In this document: piece after piece, positions 24,884 to 34,123 of the stretch
Layout of the letters: each line of letters begins with the position of its first letter
How positions within the stretch are numbered: the stretch's first letter is position 1
Origin: Alteromonas sp. IB21
GTDB lineage: Bacteria > Pseudomonadota > Gammaproteobacteria > Enterobacterales > Alteromonadaceae
Assembly (NCBI RefSeq): GCF_016405965.1
Contig: NZ_JAEFCD010000017.1
Span: forward strand, 33,734-97,733
Length of the DNA stretch: 64,000 nucleotides
Direction of reading: 5' to 3'
Translations under genes and position numbers: made by a program
The notes under the pieces: generated by a model
What the model saw: only the letters and a program-made list of their open reading frames with translations
What the model was told of the DNA's origin: nothing
Databases searched by the model: none

Positions 24884-26383
24884 ATGAGAAAGATTGTTCA
24901 CTTTATTGCAGGTAAAGACTTTGAAGATAGCAGCGAAAATACCGCACCGGTTTTTGCGCCTAACACCGGTGAAATTCAAGCAGAAGTAAGCCTCGCCAAT
25001 GCGTCAACGCTAGCCCACGCTATAGAGACGGCCCAAGCTGCACAAGTTGAGTGGGCTGCAACGAATCCTCAGCGACGTGCTCGTGTCATGTTTAAATTTA
25101 AAGAGCTTGTTGAAGCAAACCGCGACCGCCTAGCCGCGCTGCTATCTAGCGAGCACGGAAAAGTGTTGGTTGATGCACAGGGCGACATTCAGCGTGGTCT
25201 TGAAGTGATCGAATTTGCTTGCGGCATTCCTCATGCGCAAAAAGGTGAATACACGGAGGGCGCAGGTCCGGGCATAGACGTATACTCAATGCGCCAAGCA
25301 TTAGGCGTTGTTGCCGGTATCACCCCGTTTAATTTCCCTGCCATGATCCCTATGTGGATGTTCGGCGTGGCCATTGCCTGCGGTAATGCCTTTATATTAA
25401 AGCCATCAGAGCGCGATCCTTCGGTGCCTGTTGAACTAGCAAAACTCATGATTGAAGCGGGCCTTCCTGCTGGCGTACTTAACGTTGTACACGGCAACAA
25501 AGACGTGGTTGATGGTATTTTGGATCATCAAACTATCAAGGCGGTGAGCTTTGTAGGCTCTTCTGATATCGCCAACTATGTATATGAGCGTGGCGCGCGT
25601 GCTGGTAAGCGGGTTCAAGCCATGGGTGGCGCGAAAAACCACGGCATCGTGATGCCTGATGCAGATTTAGACCAGGTGGTAACCGACCTAGTAGGTGCTG
25701 CATACGGCAGTGCCGGTGAACGCTGTATGGCACTGCCGGTTGTGGTTCCTGTCGGCGATGAAACCGCCGAAAAACTCAAAGCTAAACTTATTCCGGCTAT
25801 CAAAAACATCATGGTAAGCCATAGCGAAGATCCTAACGCCCACTATGGCCCTGTGGTTACCGCCGCCCACAAAGAGCGCGTTGAAAGTTATATCGACCTT
25901 GCTATAGAAGAAGGTGCTGAGCTTGTTTACGACGGCAGAACAAGTCAAATCCCAAGCGACAGCAACGGCTACTTTATTGGACCTACATTCTTCGACCATG
26001 TGACCAAAGATATGCGCTCGTACCAAGAAGAGATTTTCGGCCCCGTACTGCAAATGGTTCGCGCCAAAGATTTCAATGAAGCCGTTAATTTAGCTAGCGA
26101 TCACCAATACGGTAATGGCGTTGCCATGTACACCCGAAACGGTCATGCAGCACGCGAATTTGCCCAGCGCGTTAACGTGGGCATGGTAGGAATTAACGTA
26201 CCTATTCCTGTACCTGTTGCCTATCATACGTTTGGGGGCTGGAAGCGCTCTGCATTTGGCGATACTAACCAGCACGGTATGGAAGGGGTGAAATTTTGGA
26301 CCAAGGTGAAAACCATTACCCAGCGCTGGCCTGATGGCTCAGATACGAACGACAACGCCTTTGTTATTCCAACCATGGGCTAA
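24884..26383 (+). CDS. mmsA: CoA-acylating methylmalonate-semialdehyde dehydrogenase
   Basis: A 499-residue ALDH-family enzyme that turns methylmalonate or malonate semialdehyde into propionyl- or acetyl-CoA in valine breakdown. ATG at 24884 follows ACAGGAGCC and gives the normal length; an upstream in-frame start at 24746 would run into the LysR gene. The nucleophile is Cys281 in GERCMAL. The general-base Glu of other ALDHs is missing: the usual ELGGK becomes MGGAKNH, which marks the CoA-dependent MmsA group. It is followed by mmsB after 14 bp. Confidence 0.94.
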   Translation: MRKIVHFIAGKDFEDSSENTAPVFAPNTGEIQAEVSLANASTLAHAIETAQAAQVEWAATNPQRRARVMFKFKELVEANRDRLAALLSSEHGKVLVDAQGDIQRGLEVIEFACGIPHAQKGEYTEGAGPGIDVYSMRQALGVVAGITPFNFPAMIPMWMFGVAIACGNAFILKPSERDPSVPVELAKLMIEAGLPAGVLNVVHGNKDVVDGILDHQTIKAVSFVGSSDIANYVYERGARAGKRVQAMGGAKNHGIVMPDADLDQVVTDLVGAAYGSAGERCMALPVVVPVGDETAEKLKAKLIPAIKNIMVSHSEDPNAHYGPVVTAAHKERVESYIDLAIEEGAELVYDGRTSQIPSDSNGYFIGPTFFDHVTKDMRSYQEEIFGPVLQMVRAKDFNEAVNLASDHQYGNGVAMYTRNGHAAREFAQRVNVGMVGINVPIPVPVAYHTFGGWKRSAFGDTNQHGMEGVKFWTKVKTITQRWPDGSDTNDNAFVIPTMG

Positions 26384-26397
26384 GCGAGGAGACTATT

Positions 26398-27273
26398 ATG
26401 ATCACAGTTGCATTTATTGGCCTAGGTAACATGGGCTCAGGAATGGCAGACAATCTAGTTAAGCACAATTTCAAGGTAATGGCCTTTGATTTAAGCGAAG
26501 CGGCACTGGCTAAAGCCAAAGATGCTGGCTGTATTATTGCAAAAAGTACCGAACAAGCCGTATCTGAAGCTGACATCGTTATCACCATGCTGCCTGCCGG
26601 TAAGCACGTAAAAGATATCTATTCAAATCAGATCCTCGATAACGTGCGTGATGGCACTTTGCTTATTGACTGCTCTACCATCGATGTAGAAACGGCCAAA
26701 AGCGTGTCAGAACTCGCTGATAAAAAGGGCCTTAAAATGCTTGATGCACCGGTTTCTGGTGGTGTTGCAGCGGCTGCAGGCGGCACACTTACCTTTATGG
26801 TAGGCGGTGATGCTGACGCGTTCGATAAAGCCCAAGGTGCACTTGGCGCTATGGGCAAAAAAATTGTCCATGCGGGCGGTCATGGTGCTGGGCAAGCAGC
26901 AAAAATCTGCAATAACATGCTGCTCGGTGCAACCATGATTGCTACCTGCGAGAGTTTCCAGCTTGCCCAAAAGCTAGGCCTAGATCCACAAGTATTCTTC
27001 GATATCGCGTCGAATGCATCTGGCCAGACATGGTCAATGACTACCTACTGCCCTGTGAAAGGTGTAGGGCCGCAAAGCCCTGCCGATAACGATTTTGCTG
27101 GCGGTTTCGCTTCTGCGCTTATGCTTAAAGACTTAGGCCTTGCTATGCAGGGCGCGAAGGGCGTAAATGCGCAAGTACCTATGGGTGAGCTTGCTGCAAA
27201 GTGGTTTGAAATGCATTGCGAAGAAGGCAATGCAGGAATGGATTTTTCTTCAATAATCAACCGACTGGCATAA
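26398..27273 (+). CDS. mmsB: 3-hydroxyisobutyrate dehydrogenase
   Basis: A 291-residue NAD-dependent beta-hydroxyacid dehydrogenase. The Rossmann motif FIGLGNMGSGMADNL is near residue 5, the substrate-binding DAPVSGGVAAAAGGTL near 118-132, and the catalytic Lys lies in GAGQAAKICNNM near 170. It oxidises 3-hydroxyisobutyrate to the semialdehyde used by MmsA, so the two form a valine-catabolic operon. Its start follows CGAGGAGAC. A strong terminator lies 60 bp downstream. The acyl-CoA steps of the pathway are not in the window. Confidence 0.94.
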   Translation: MITVAFIGLGNMGSGMADNLVKHNFKVMAFDLSEAALAKAKDAGCIIAKSTEQAVSEADIVITMLPAGKHVKDIYSNQILDNVRDGTLLIDCSTIDVETAKSVSELADKKGLKMLDAPVSGGVAAAAGGTLTFMVGGDADAFDKAQGALGAMGKKIVHAGGHGAGQAAKICNNMLLGATMIATCESFQLAQKLGLDPQVFFDIASNASGQTWSMTTYCPVKGVGPQSPADNDFAGGFASALMLKDLGLAMQGAKGVNAQVPMGELAAKWFEMHCEEGNAGMDFSSIINRLA

Positions 27274-27333
27274 GATAAACGCCCACCATTTCTCCAAGGG
27301 TCACTTTCCCTCAGAAGAGGTGGCCTTTTTACT

Positions 27334-27364
27334 GAGCGAGTAAAATTTTTACTCGCTCTTTTTT
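27334..27364 (+). terminator. Terminator of mmsAB
   Basis: GAGCGAGTAAAA (27334-27345) pairs with TTTTACTCGCTC (27347-27358) and is followed by six T. The pairing is perfect over 12 bp with a minimal loop, so the actual loop is likely formed by the A/T centre. Confidence 0.85.
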
Positions 27365-27424
27365 GTTACTAAGGGGAAGTGCTTTTACTCACCCTTCACG
27401 CTATACCCATAAGAACGTCACAAT

Positions 27425-29455
27425 TTATCCTTTAGGCTGATTTAACATATCGTCATAGTCATCCATCTTCCAAGGCAGTTCACCTGGACTGGTATCAAGG
27501 AAGTGCAAATAACTTTCAAACTGATCTAGGATGTCTTTAGCAATACTTTCCTTATCATACCCGTAAATATCATACGCCTGACCGCCTCGACGAAGGAATA
27601 CTTCTGCGCGAAAGTACTTTTCCGACTCGTCGTCTTCTGAGCGTAATTCTGCATAGCTAAAGCCAGGTACAAGATACTCGGTCATACGAATATCGTAAAT
27701 GAAGTCCATATGATCGTGACGCTCTACTGTAAAGACAGCCCTGCCTGTTACCTCATCTAGCTTAACGAACGCCTCCCACTCTCGTGCTTTAAGTGCCGCT
27801 TGCACATCTTTCATCGCTGTAATCACTGTTTTATCGATAAACTCGTGCACCTCGCTGCGACTCGGATAATCGACCATTGCTGCGAGCCGCCCTTTCAGAC
27901 TAGTTGAGCGGCCGTGATTTCTATTTAGCGTATTTGCCGTCAAACTATTATTGCGAAAGCCCTCTATGACAAGGGCTCGCCAAAGGCCTGCTGCAGACGC
28001 TAACATAATAAACGCGAAAGGTAAGGCGCTGGCTATGGTCATAGTTTGAAGGGCATTGAGTCCGCCCGCTATTAGAAGTACGGCAGCAACCGTGCCTTCT
28101 AAACACGCCCAAAATATACGCTGCCATACTGGACTTTCTTCTTTACCACCAGAGGCAAGAGAATCAATGACCAGCGACCCTGAATCTGATGAAGTAACAA
28201 AGAACGTAATAATCAATAACACGGTTAGACCCGACATGATTGATGCGCCGGGTAGAAGGTCGTAAAGCTTAAACAAAGCCACGGCTTCGTTTTCCTGAAC
28301 ATCACTAATGAGCGTTGTCACGCCTTGGTTCATAATGGCGTTGAGCGCTGTATCGCCAAATACTGAAAACCAAAGGAAAGTGAACATTGTTGGTACAAGC
28401 ATTACGCCAAAGACGAATTGCCTGATGGTTCTGCCTCGACTTATTTTGGCAATAAACATGCCCACAAACGGCGCCCACGCAATAGTCCACCCAAAGATGA
28501 ACAGGGTCCAGTTCCCAATCCAATCGCTGCGGCTATAGGCTTGCAAGTTAAACGTACGTTCAATAATTCCATTGAGATAGCTTCCCGTGTTTTGCAGAAA
28601 GGTTTCTAAAATATGTACCGTTTCTCCGAAGATAAAGACTGTACTCATAAGCGAGACTGCCAGCACCATGTTGAGAATTGACAGCCTCTTAATGCCTTTA
28701 TCCATACCCGCAATAACCGATATAGTCGCAGCGATAGTCACAATGGCAATGGTGCCTACTTGCACCATAATGTCGATGGGAATGTCGCCGGATAGATAGT
28801 TAAGCCCCGCGTTTATTTGCGTAACAGAAAGGCCAAGCGTAGTTGCGATACCAAACAACGTGCCCAGAATAGCGAATACATCTACCGCATGACCAATAGG
28901 GCCATATATTTTGTCGCCTATGAGCGGGTACAAAGCAGAGCGAATAGATAACGGTAAGCCGTGACGAAAGGCGAAGTAAGCGAGTACCAAGCCCACCAAC
29001 CCATAGATAGCCCAAATATGGAAACCCCAGTGGAAAAACGCGATTTGCATGGCTTGCTTCGCTGCATCTACGGTTTCAGCGGCCCCTGCAGGCGGCGATG
29101 AATAGTGGAGCACGGGTTCAGCCACACCGAAATAGAGCAGTGCCACACCGTATCCTGCCGAAAATAACATGGAAAACCACTCGGGAAAGCTATATTGAGG
29201 CTCTGCATGGTCTGGCCCTAATTTTATATTTCCCCAACTTGAAGACGCCACCGACACGATGAAAACCAAGAAGATGGCTACCGATAACATATAGAACCAG
29301 CCAAACGTTTGGGTTATCCATGCCAACGTACTGTCGAAGGCCTTTCCGGCAAGTTCGGGGTTACTAATTGTTCCGATAACTAACAGCAATATGATGGTAA
29401 CTGCAGGAATAAAAACTGGAAGAAGAATGGTTGAGTTGTTTACTTGGCCTTTCAT
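27425..29455 (-). CDS. BCCT-family transporter, BetT-like
   Basis: A 676-residue membrane protein with about twelve helices. It shows BCCT signatures: the MDKGIKRLSILNM motif near residue 250 and the Trp-rich WTLFIFGWTIAWAPFVG segment near 315. A long cytoplasmic C-terminal domain (about 520-676) is present, and the total length equals that of E. coli choline transporter BetT (677). It probably imports choline, glycine betaine or a related compound with H+ or Na+. No betA or betB is nearby, and it stands alone between mmsB and lldD, so the substrate is open. Confidence 0.85.
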   Translation of the reverse strand: MKGQVNNSTILLPVFIPAVTIILLLVIGTISNPELAGKAFDSTLAWITQTFGWFYMLSVAIFLVFIVSVASSSWGNIKLGPDHAEPQYSFPEWFSMLFSAGYGVALLYFGVAEPVLHYSSPPAGAAETVDAAKQAMQIAFFHWGFHIWAIYGLVGLVLAYFAFRHGLPLSIRSALYPLIGDKIYGPIGHAVDVFAILGTLFGIATTLGLSVTQINAGLNYLSGDIPIDIMVQVGTIAIVTIAATISVIAGMDKGIKRLSILNMVLAVSLMSTVFIFGETVHILETFLQNTGSYLNGIIERTFNLQAYSRSDWIGNWTLFIFGWTIAWAPFVGMFIAKISRGRTIRQFVFGVMLVPTMFTFLWFSVFGDTALNAIMNQGVTTLISDVQENEAVALFKLYDLLPGASIMSGLTVLLIITFFVTSSDSGSLVIDSLASGGKEESPVWQRIFWACLEGTVAAVLLIAGGLNALQTMTIASALPFAFIMLASAAGLWRALVIEGFRNNSLTANTLNRNHGRSTSLKGRLAAMVDYPSRSEVHEFIDKTVITAMKDVQAALKAREWEAFVKLDEVTGRAVFTVERHDHMDFIYDIRMTEYLVPGFSYAELRSEDDESEKYFRAEVFLRRGGQAYDIYGYDKESIAKDILDQFESYLHFLDTSPGELPWKMDDYDDMLNQPKG

Positions 29456-29681
29456 AACAAATCCCTTTTACTGTCAGCTAAGTTGAGCGCTTGTAAATAT
29501 TAAGATTAATTTAGTTACTCTAGAGAAATTGGTTCGGTTCAGGTTTGCTTGTGTAAAGTAATTTGCGCTGTCAGGTTTGTACTCATTATTTTGATGCAGA
29601 AAATAAATTTACTATTTGTCGTATATGTCAGTAGAGAGAAACGCTATATTTTTACTTACATAATTCCTTTCGTTTAAGAAC

Positions 29682-30821
29682 ATGATTATTTCATCGCCAA
29701 CTGACTATCGACGCGCTGCGCAGAAACGGCTTCCCCCATTCTTGTTTCATTATATTGATGGCGGCGCTTATCGCGAGCAAACGCTTAAACGTAATGAAGC
29801 AGACCTGGCTGACATCGCACTGAAACAACACGTGCTTAGAAATATGTCATCCCTTGACATCTCAACGACGGTCTTGGGTGAAAAGCTAGCGTTACCTATC
29901 GCGCTTGCTCCCGTAGGTTTAACGGGGATGTACGCACGTAGAGGGGAAGTGCAAGCCGCTAAAGCAGCAGCAAATAAGGGCATCCCGTTTACTATGTCGA
30001 CGGTGTCAGTATGCCCGATTGAAGAGGTCGCGCCAGAAATTAAGCGCCCCATGTGGTTTCAGCTGTATGTACTTCGCGATCGGGGCTTTATGAAGAACGT
30101 GCTAGAGCGCGCTAAGGCAGTGGGCGTAACAACATTAGTTTTTACCGTCGATATGCCGGTACCCGGAGCCCGCTATCGCGATAAACACTCTGGTATGAGC
30201 GGCCCCTTTGCTGCAAGTCGCCGCGTATTGCAAGCCATGACTCATCCTCGCTGGGCATTTGATGTGGGCATTTTTGGTAAGCCCCATGACCTTGGCAATA
30301 TTTCAGCCTATCGCGGCGAACCGACCAAGTTAGAAGACTACATTGGCTGGTTAGGAGCTAACTTCGACCCATCTATCAGTTGGAAAGACTTAGAGTGGAT
30401 TAGGGAGTTTTGGGACGGCCCCATGATCATCAAGGGTATTTTGACCGAACAAGATGCCAAAGATGCGCTAAGCTTCGGAGCAGAGGGCATTGTGGTGTCC
30501 AACCACGGCGGTAGGCAACTAGACGGAGTATTATCAACGGCTAAAGCGCTTCCTGCTATAGCCAACGCAGTAAAAGATAAGCTAAGCATTTTTGTTGATT
30601 CAGGGATACGTAATGGCTTAGACGTGGTGAGAATGATTGCACTTGGCGCAGATTGTACATTGCTGGGGCGTTCGTTTATTTATGCTCTTGCAGCAGACGG
30701 CCAGCGTGGAGTAGAGAATTTGCTCGACCTGTATAAACAGGAGATGCATGTGGCAATGACCTTGTGTGGAGCAAAGTCAATCAGTGCGCTTAGTGACGCC
30801 TTCCTCGACTCTCAGCCTTGA
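29682..30821 (+). CDS. lldD: L-lactate dehydrogenase, FMN-dependent
   Basis: A 379-residue alpha-hydroxyacid oxidase-family flavoprotein. The N-terminal [18 protein letters not shown] and YIDGGAYRE segments are typical of LldD. The catalytic base is His275 in [10 protein letters not shown], at the same position as in E. coli, and the FMN-binding [10 protein letters not shown] lies near 305. It oxidises L-lactate to pyruvate at the membrane and passes electrons to quinone. The gene stands alone, converging on dld. The 226 bp before it hold no regulator gene. Confidence 0.92.
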   Translation: MIISSPTDYRRAAQKRLPPFLFHYIDGGAYREQTLKRNEADLADIALKQHVLRNMSSLDISTTVLGEKLALPIALAPVGLTGMYARRGEVQAAKAAANKGIPFTMSTVSVCPIEEVAPEIKRPMWFQLYVLRDRGFMKNVLERAKAVGVTTLVFTVDMPVPGARYRDKHSGMSGPFAASRRVLQAMTHPRWAFDVGIFGKPHDLGNISAYRGEPTKLEDYIGWLGANFDPSISWKDLEWIREFWDGPMIIKGILTEQDAKDALSFGAEGIVVSNHGGRQLDGVLSTAKALPAIANAVKDKLSIFVDSGIRNGLDVVRMIALGADCTLLGRSFIYALAADGQRGVENLLDLYKQEMHVAMTLCGAKSISALSDAFLDSQP

Positions 30822-30838
30822 AGACTAAAATCAGGTAA

Positions 30839-30873
30839 AGGGCCATAAGAATTTGTTTAATTTTCATGGCCCT
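30839..30873. terminator. Possible bidirectional terminator between lldD and dld
   Basis: AGGGCCAT (30839-30846) and ATGGCCCT (30866-30873) are inverted around an AT-rich 19-base loop. T-runs are weak on both sides. Confidence 0.4.
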
Positions 30874-30914
30874 AAATACCAGAGTATAAGTGAGGTAGTT
30901 TCTAGAGCGCTTAC

Positions 30915-32645
30915 CTAGTGCCCGTTGCAACAACTTCCATCATGCTCTGCCCAATTTTTGAGCTTGGTAGTTTTACCTATGCCCGGATTGAAACTGTTGG
31001 TTGGGTCTAATTCACGATAGAAATTTTTAAGCGCATCTTTGGCAAAGTATTCATGACCCACATTATGTTCTGCAGGATACTCGGCGCTTCTTGCATCAAA
31101 GGTTTCTAATATTTTACCTTTAAGTTGTTTAGCATCAGCGCCTTTCTTTAGTACATAGTTCTGGTGCATAACGTGACAAAACAGGTGGCCGTAATACAGT
31201 TTGGTATCGATTTGATCGTCAATTTCTTTGGGGAGCACCTCAAACCAATCTGGATCGTTGCGGCGCAGTGCGACGTCAATAGTCATCATCGCACCGACCT
31301 CTTTACTGTGCATCACATGGTAACGACCTATCGCACCACCGGCCACAAAGCGGTGTAAGATAGCCTTATCAGCTTCTTCTTCTGTACATTCAAAATAACC
31401 ACCTTCGTTGGTTTTGAAAAACTCATCAAGGTAGGCCTTAGCTTCATCCACTCCATCGTTGCTCATTTCCAATATCCAGTGGTGCTGGTACTTGTCTCGG
31501 TATTCTTCCATGCGCTTTGGCAAATGATTAGGAAAAATATAGCTCATGTACTGCATAACACGGTCCGACATCTTGTTGGGCAAAAAGCCTAACTTATCGG
31601 TAAATGCGTCGAATTTGCGCTTGAATGCAAAAAGCTTAGGGATAAATTTCGCGCCAAGTTTGCTAATGACGATGAACATATCTTTGCCGTATTTCTTAGA
31701 TACGTCATAGCAATCGCGGTGAAGATATTCACCAGAGTCTGGCAGGTTCTTAAAAGTAGAAAGAATGTCGCGACGTACTTTTGTAAATACAGCGGCATCG
31801 TTAGAGCCCACATAGAATACTTGTTTCTTTTCAGGTATCGGGAACGTGTCTAGCCTTACTGCAAATACCGCAAGCTTACCGGCACACCCCGAGGCATCGT
31901 GTAGCCTTCTTCCATCGTTATTAAAGCGTGACGGTGTGTCAGAGTCTACATCGCGTACACGCTCGTCATATTCATTATCTGACGCTCGAGCTTCAGGGTG
32001 CTGCACATCGGTTTCTTTATAACGCTTATTCTCAAGATTACTTAAAATTTCTTCGGGTTCACTGCCTAAATTTATGCCTAAATTATTTACCAGCGACAAG
32101 TTGCCGTTAGCATCGATTTGCGCAAAAAGCGCCAGCTCGGTATACGCCGGGCCTCGCTTAACCAAAGCACCACCTGAGTTATTACAAATTCCGCCAACAA
32201 TCGAGGCACCAATACATGATGAACCAATTACTGAGTGAGGCTCCCTTCCATATGGCGCCAAGGTTTCTTCCAACCCGAAAAGGGTGCTACCCGCTAGACC
32301 AACAATCTGTTTACCGCTATCGACGAGTTGAATATCATCAATACGCATAGTGCTGATTATAACTAATGGTCTGTCGTAATCTTTACCATCTGGTGTAGAG
32401 CCACCTGTCAGGCCCGTGTTTGCAGCTTGCATAATTACCGCAACATCAGCCTCAACACATAATTTCAGCACTCGCCAAATTTCAACCAATGTTCCGGGCC
32501 GCACCACTGCAAGTGCTTCGCCAGCGCCAAATCGAAACCCTTTGGTATAAGGCTGCTTTTTAGCTTTATCTGTTAACAAATAGGCTTGCCCTACTACATC
32601 TCGCATAGATGCAATCAAAGACTGTGTGTCAACGTTTACGGTCAT
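30915..32645 (-). CDS. dld: D-lactate dehydrogenase, quinone-dependent FAD enzyme
   Basis: A 576-residue peripheral membrane flavoprotein that matches E. coli Dld (571 residues) along the whole chain. It has the FAD_binding_4 domain with NTGLTGGSTPDG near residue 78 and CNNSGGALVKRGPAY near 155. The C-terminal membrane-binding domain includes the EYRDKYQHHWILEM segment and PAEHNVGHEY, DPTNSFNPGIGK near the end. It oxidises D-lactate to pyruvate and reduces quinone. With lldD it gives use of both lactate enantiomers. The ATG is followed by TVNVDTQSLIASM; no partner gene overlaps it. Confidence 0.93.
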   Translation of the reverse strand: MTVNVDTQSLIASMRDVVGQAYLLTDKAKKQPYTKGFRFGAGEALAVVRPGTLVEIWRVLKLCVEADVAVIMQAANTGLTGGSTPDGKDYDRPLVIISTMRIDDIQLVDSGKQIVGLAGSTLFGLEETLAPYGREPHSVIGSSCIGASIVGGICNNSGGALVKRGPAYTELALFAQIDANGNLSLVNNLGINLGSEPEEILSNLENKRYKETDVQHPEARASDNEYDERVRDVDSDTPSRFNNDGRRLHDASGCAGKLAVFAVRLDTFPIPEKKQVFYVGSNDAAVFTKVRRDILSTFKNLPDSGEYLHRDCYDVSKKYGKDMFIVISKLGAKFIPKLFAFKRKFDAFTDKLGFLPNKMSDRVMQYMSYIFPNHLPKRMEEYRDKYQHHWILEMSNDGVDEAKAYLDEFFKTNEGGYFECTEEEADKAILHRFVAGGAIGRYHVMHSKEVGAMMTIDVALRRNDPDWFEVLPKEIDDQIDTKLYYGHLFCHVMHQNYVLKKGADAKQLKGKILETFDARSAEYPAEHNVGHEYFAKDALKNFYRELDPTNSFNPGIGKTTKLKNWAEHDGSCCNGH

Positions 32646-33183
32646 GGCTCTCTCTGTGTTAAAGGGTGGAAGAATTGACTTGGTGATGAACTATACACTA
32701 ACGCCATTTTTAACAAAGGGGGCAAACCTTTTTTCTAGATAAAATTTACTTATATTTAATTCGGTAATTATAAGTAAATATGACAAAAGAATGTGCTTTA
32801 AATTCTATGAACATATAAATACCACTTACAAACATCTGTATTTATCAACGACACAATCATCAACACTGCACACATCGAACAAGGTATTACATGGGCCAAT
32901 GGCGGCTGTTGCTTATCTAATCGACTACGCCGCCTCACGCACCATTGCTCTGCCTAAAGGCCATATGAGTTGTTCCAGCGCCATTACCGTTATTCATATC
33001 ACAAAGGCTGGCGCCACTTCATTAGTGAATTTCAAAAGTGTTGGCAATATTAAGATGAAGCTAGTTCTCACCATTGCTTAAACGAGTCTTGGATAAAGCG
33101 GTAATTTGTCACGCTTAATAACCGATTTTTCTTGGTTACTTGTGCTACATTGTCGTTGATTTCACAGACTTTTTGACAACCGT
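32646..33183. other. 538-bp intergenic region, no convincing gene
   Basis: This region separates the divergent dld and lipoprotein genes. An open frame at 32791-33081 has no ribosome-binding site and no family resemblance. Another frame at about 32958-33045 reads like protein (YELFQRHYRYSYHKGWRHF) but is closed by stops on both sides, so a decayed coding fragment is possible. A TTGACA box at 33173-33178 may be a promoter element for the lipoprotein gene, with only a weak -10 near 33196. Confidence 0.4.
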
Positions 33184-34017
33184 ATGTATATTTTTCAGAT
33201 TAACGCTTCGTCTTACACCCACCTTATTCGCTATATTAAGCCTCGATTGTTAATGATGTGGACTATCGCCTTAATTGCGTTACTTGGGGGTTGTGTTAGT
33301 ACCCAAGAACTTAGACCTTACGCCTACACTGCCTCCCCTACTCCTTTTCAAGATGTTGTGCGTGCGCAGGAAAAGGCCGCAGAACAAGGTAAACTGTTAC
33401 TTGTTGTGCTCGGTGCACAATGGTGTCATGACAGCACTGGCCTAGCAGAGCGTTTTTCAACTCAGGAAATGGATCTTATTTTACGGGCTCACTATGAAAC
33501 CGTATTTATTGACGTAGGAACCCTTCAAGACAGAAGACAAATTACAGAACGATTCGCTTATCCCAATTATTATGCTACGCCAACGGTCATGGTTATTGAA
33601 CCGAGTTCAGGCGCGTTATTGAACAGAACTTCCATGGATATATGGGGGCATGCTGACAGCATTCATTTAGATGATTACATTGCTTACTTCTCTCGCTATC
33701 CAGCAATGACAGAAATGCAAAAATCACGGTTAATTAATTGGAAACCAACAGACGAGGAAGCCGCCTACAATAAAGAGCAAGCGGCAAGGCTTCAACGTGC
33801 CTACGATAAGTTAGGCCCATTACTTGCTGAGGATCTCAATGGAAATACACCAGAAGGTTTAAATGCACTGTGGAAAGAAGCAAAAACCTATCGTACAGAG
33901 CTTCAAAAAACCTTGGTTAAGCGCGCCGAGCTAACGTTGGGTGAAAATGGTGATAATGGCGTTAACACGAAACCGGCGTTTAGACACTATAACCCTTTTT
34001 CTTGGGAGCAGAACTGA
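33184..34017 (+). CDS. Thioredoxin-fold lipoprotein
   Basis: Up to 277 residues. The lipobox LGGC (Cys37 from the first ATG) follows a hydrophobic stretch MMWTIALIALLGG, so it is an outer- or inner-membrane-anchored lipoprotein. A thioredoxin-like domain (about 55-185) has GAQWCHDSTG where thioredoxin has WCGPC, so only the first cysteine remains, and a cis-Pro-type ATPTVMVIEP segment. The C-terminal 80 residues are helical and charged. The true start may be one of the two ATGs at 33253/33256 rather than 33184, as a possible -35/-10 pair overlaps the first codons. Function is unknown; loss of the second Cys argues against a classical disulfide exchanger. Confidence 0.72.
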   Translation: MYIFQINASSYTHLIRYIKPRLLMMWTIALIALLGGCVSTQELRPYAYTASPTPFQDVVRAQEKAAEQGKLLLVVLGAQWCHDSTGLAERFSTQEMDLILRAHYETVFIDVGTLQDRRQITERFAYPNYYATPTVMVIEPSSGALLNRTSMDIWGHADSIHLDDYIAYFSRYPAMTEMQKSRLINWKPTDEEAAYNKEQAARLQRAYDKLGPLLAEDLNGNTPEGLNALWKEAKTYRTELQKTLVKRAELTLGENGDNGVNTKPAFRHYNPFSWEQN

Positions 34018-34047
34018 TTCTTACTGCTCTGCAAATAGCTAAAGAGC

Positions 34048-34079
34048 AAAAAGGGCGTTCGAACAGACCGAGCGCCCCT
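34048..34079 (-). terminator. Probable terminator of rhlE
   Basis: Read on the minus strand, a GGGGCGCTCGG arm pairs, with a two-base bulge, with a TTCG..CGCCC arm and is followed by TTTTT. It lies 45 bp beyond the rhlE stop. It could also serve the lipoprotein gene on the other strand. Confidence 0.55.
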
Positions 34080-34123
34080 TACATAAAAATATCTTATTGC
34101 AGATGAGTTAAACGAGCTGTTGG

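Noticed and set aside
32791..33081. 96-codon frame in the gap before the lipoprotein
   Set aside because: No ribosome-binding site, no recognised domain, and a neighbouring frame looks equally coding-like; treated as intergenic.
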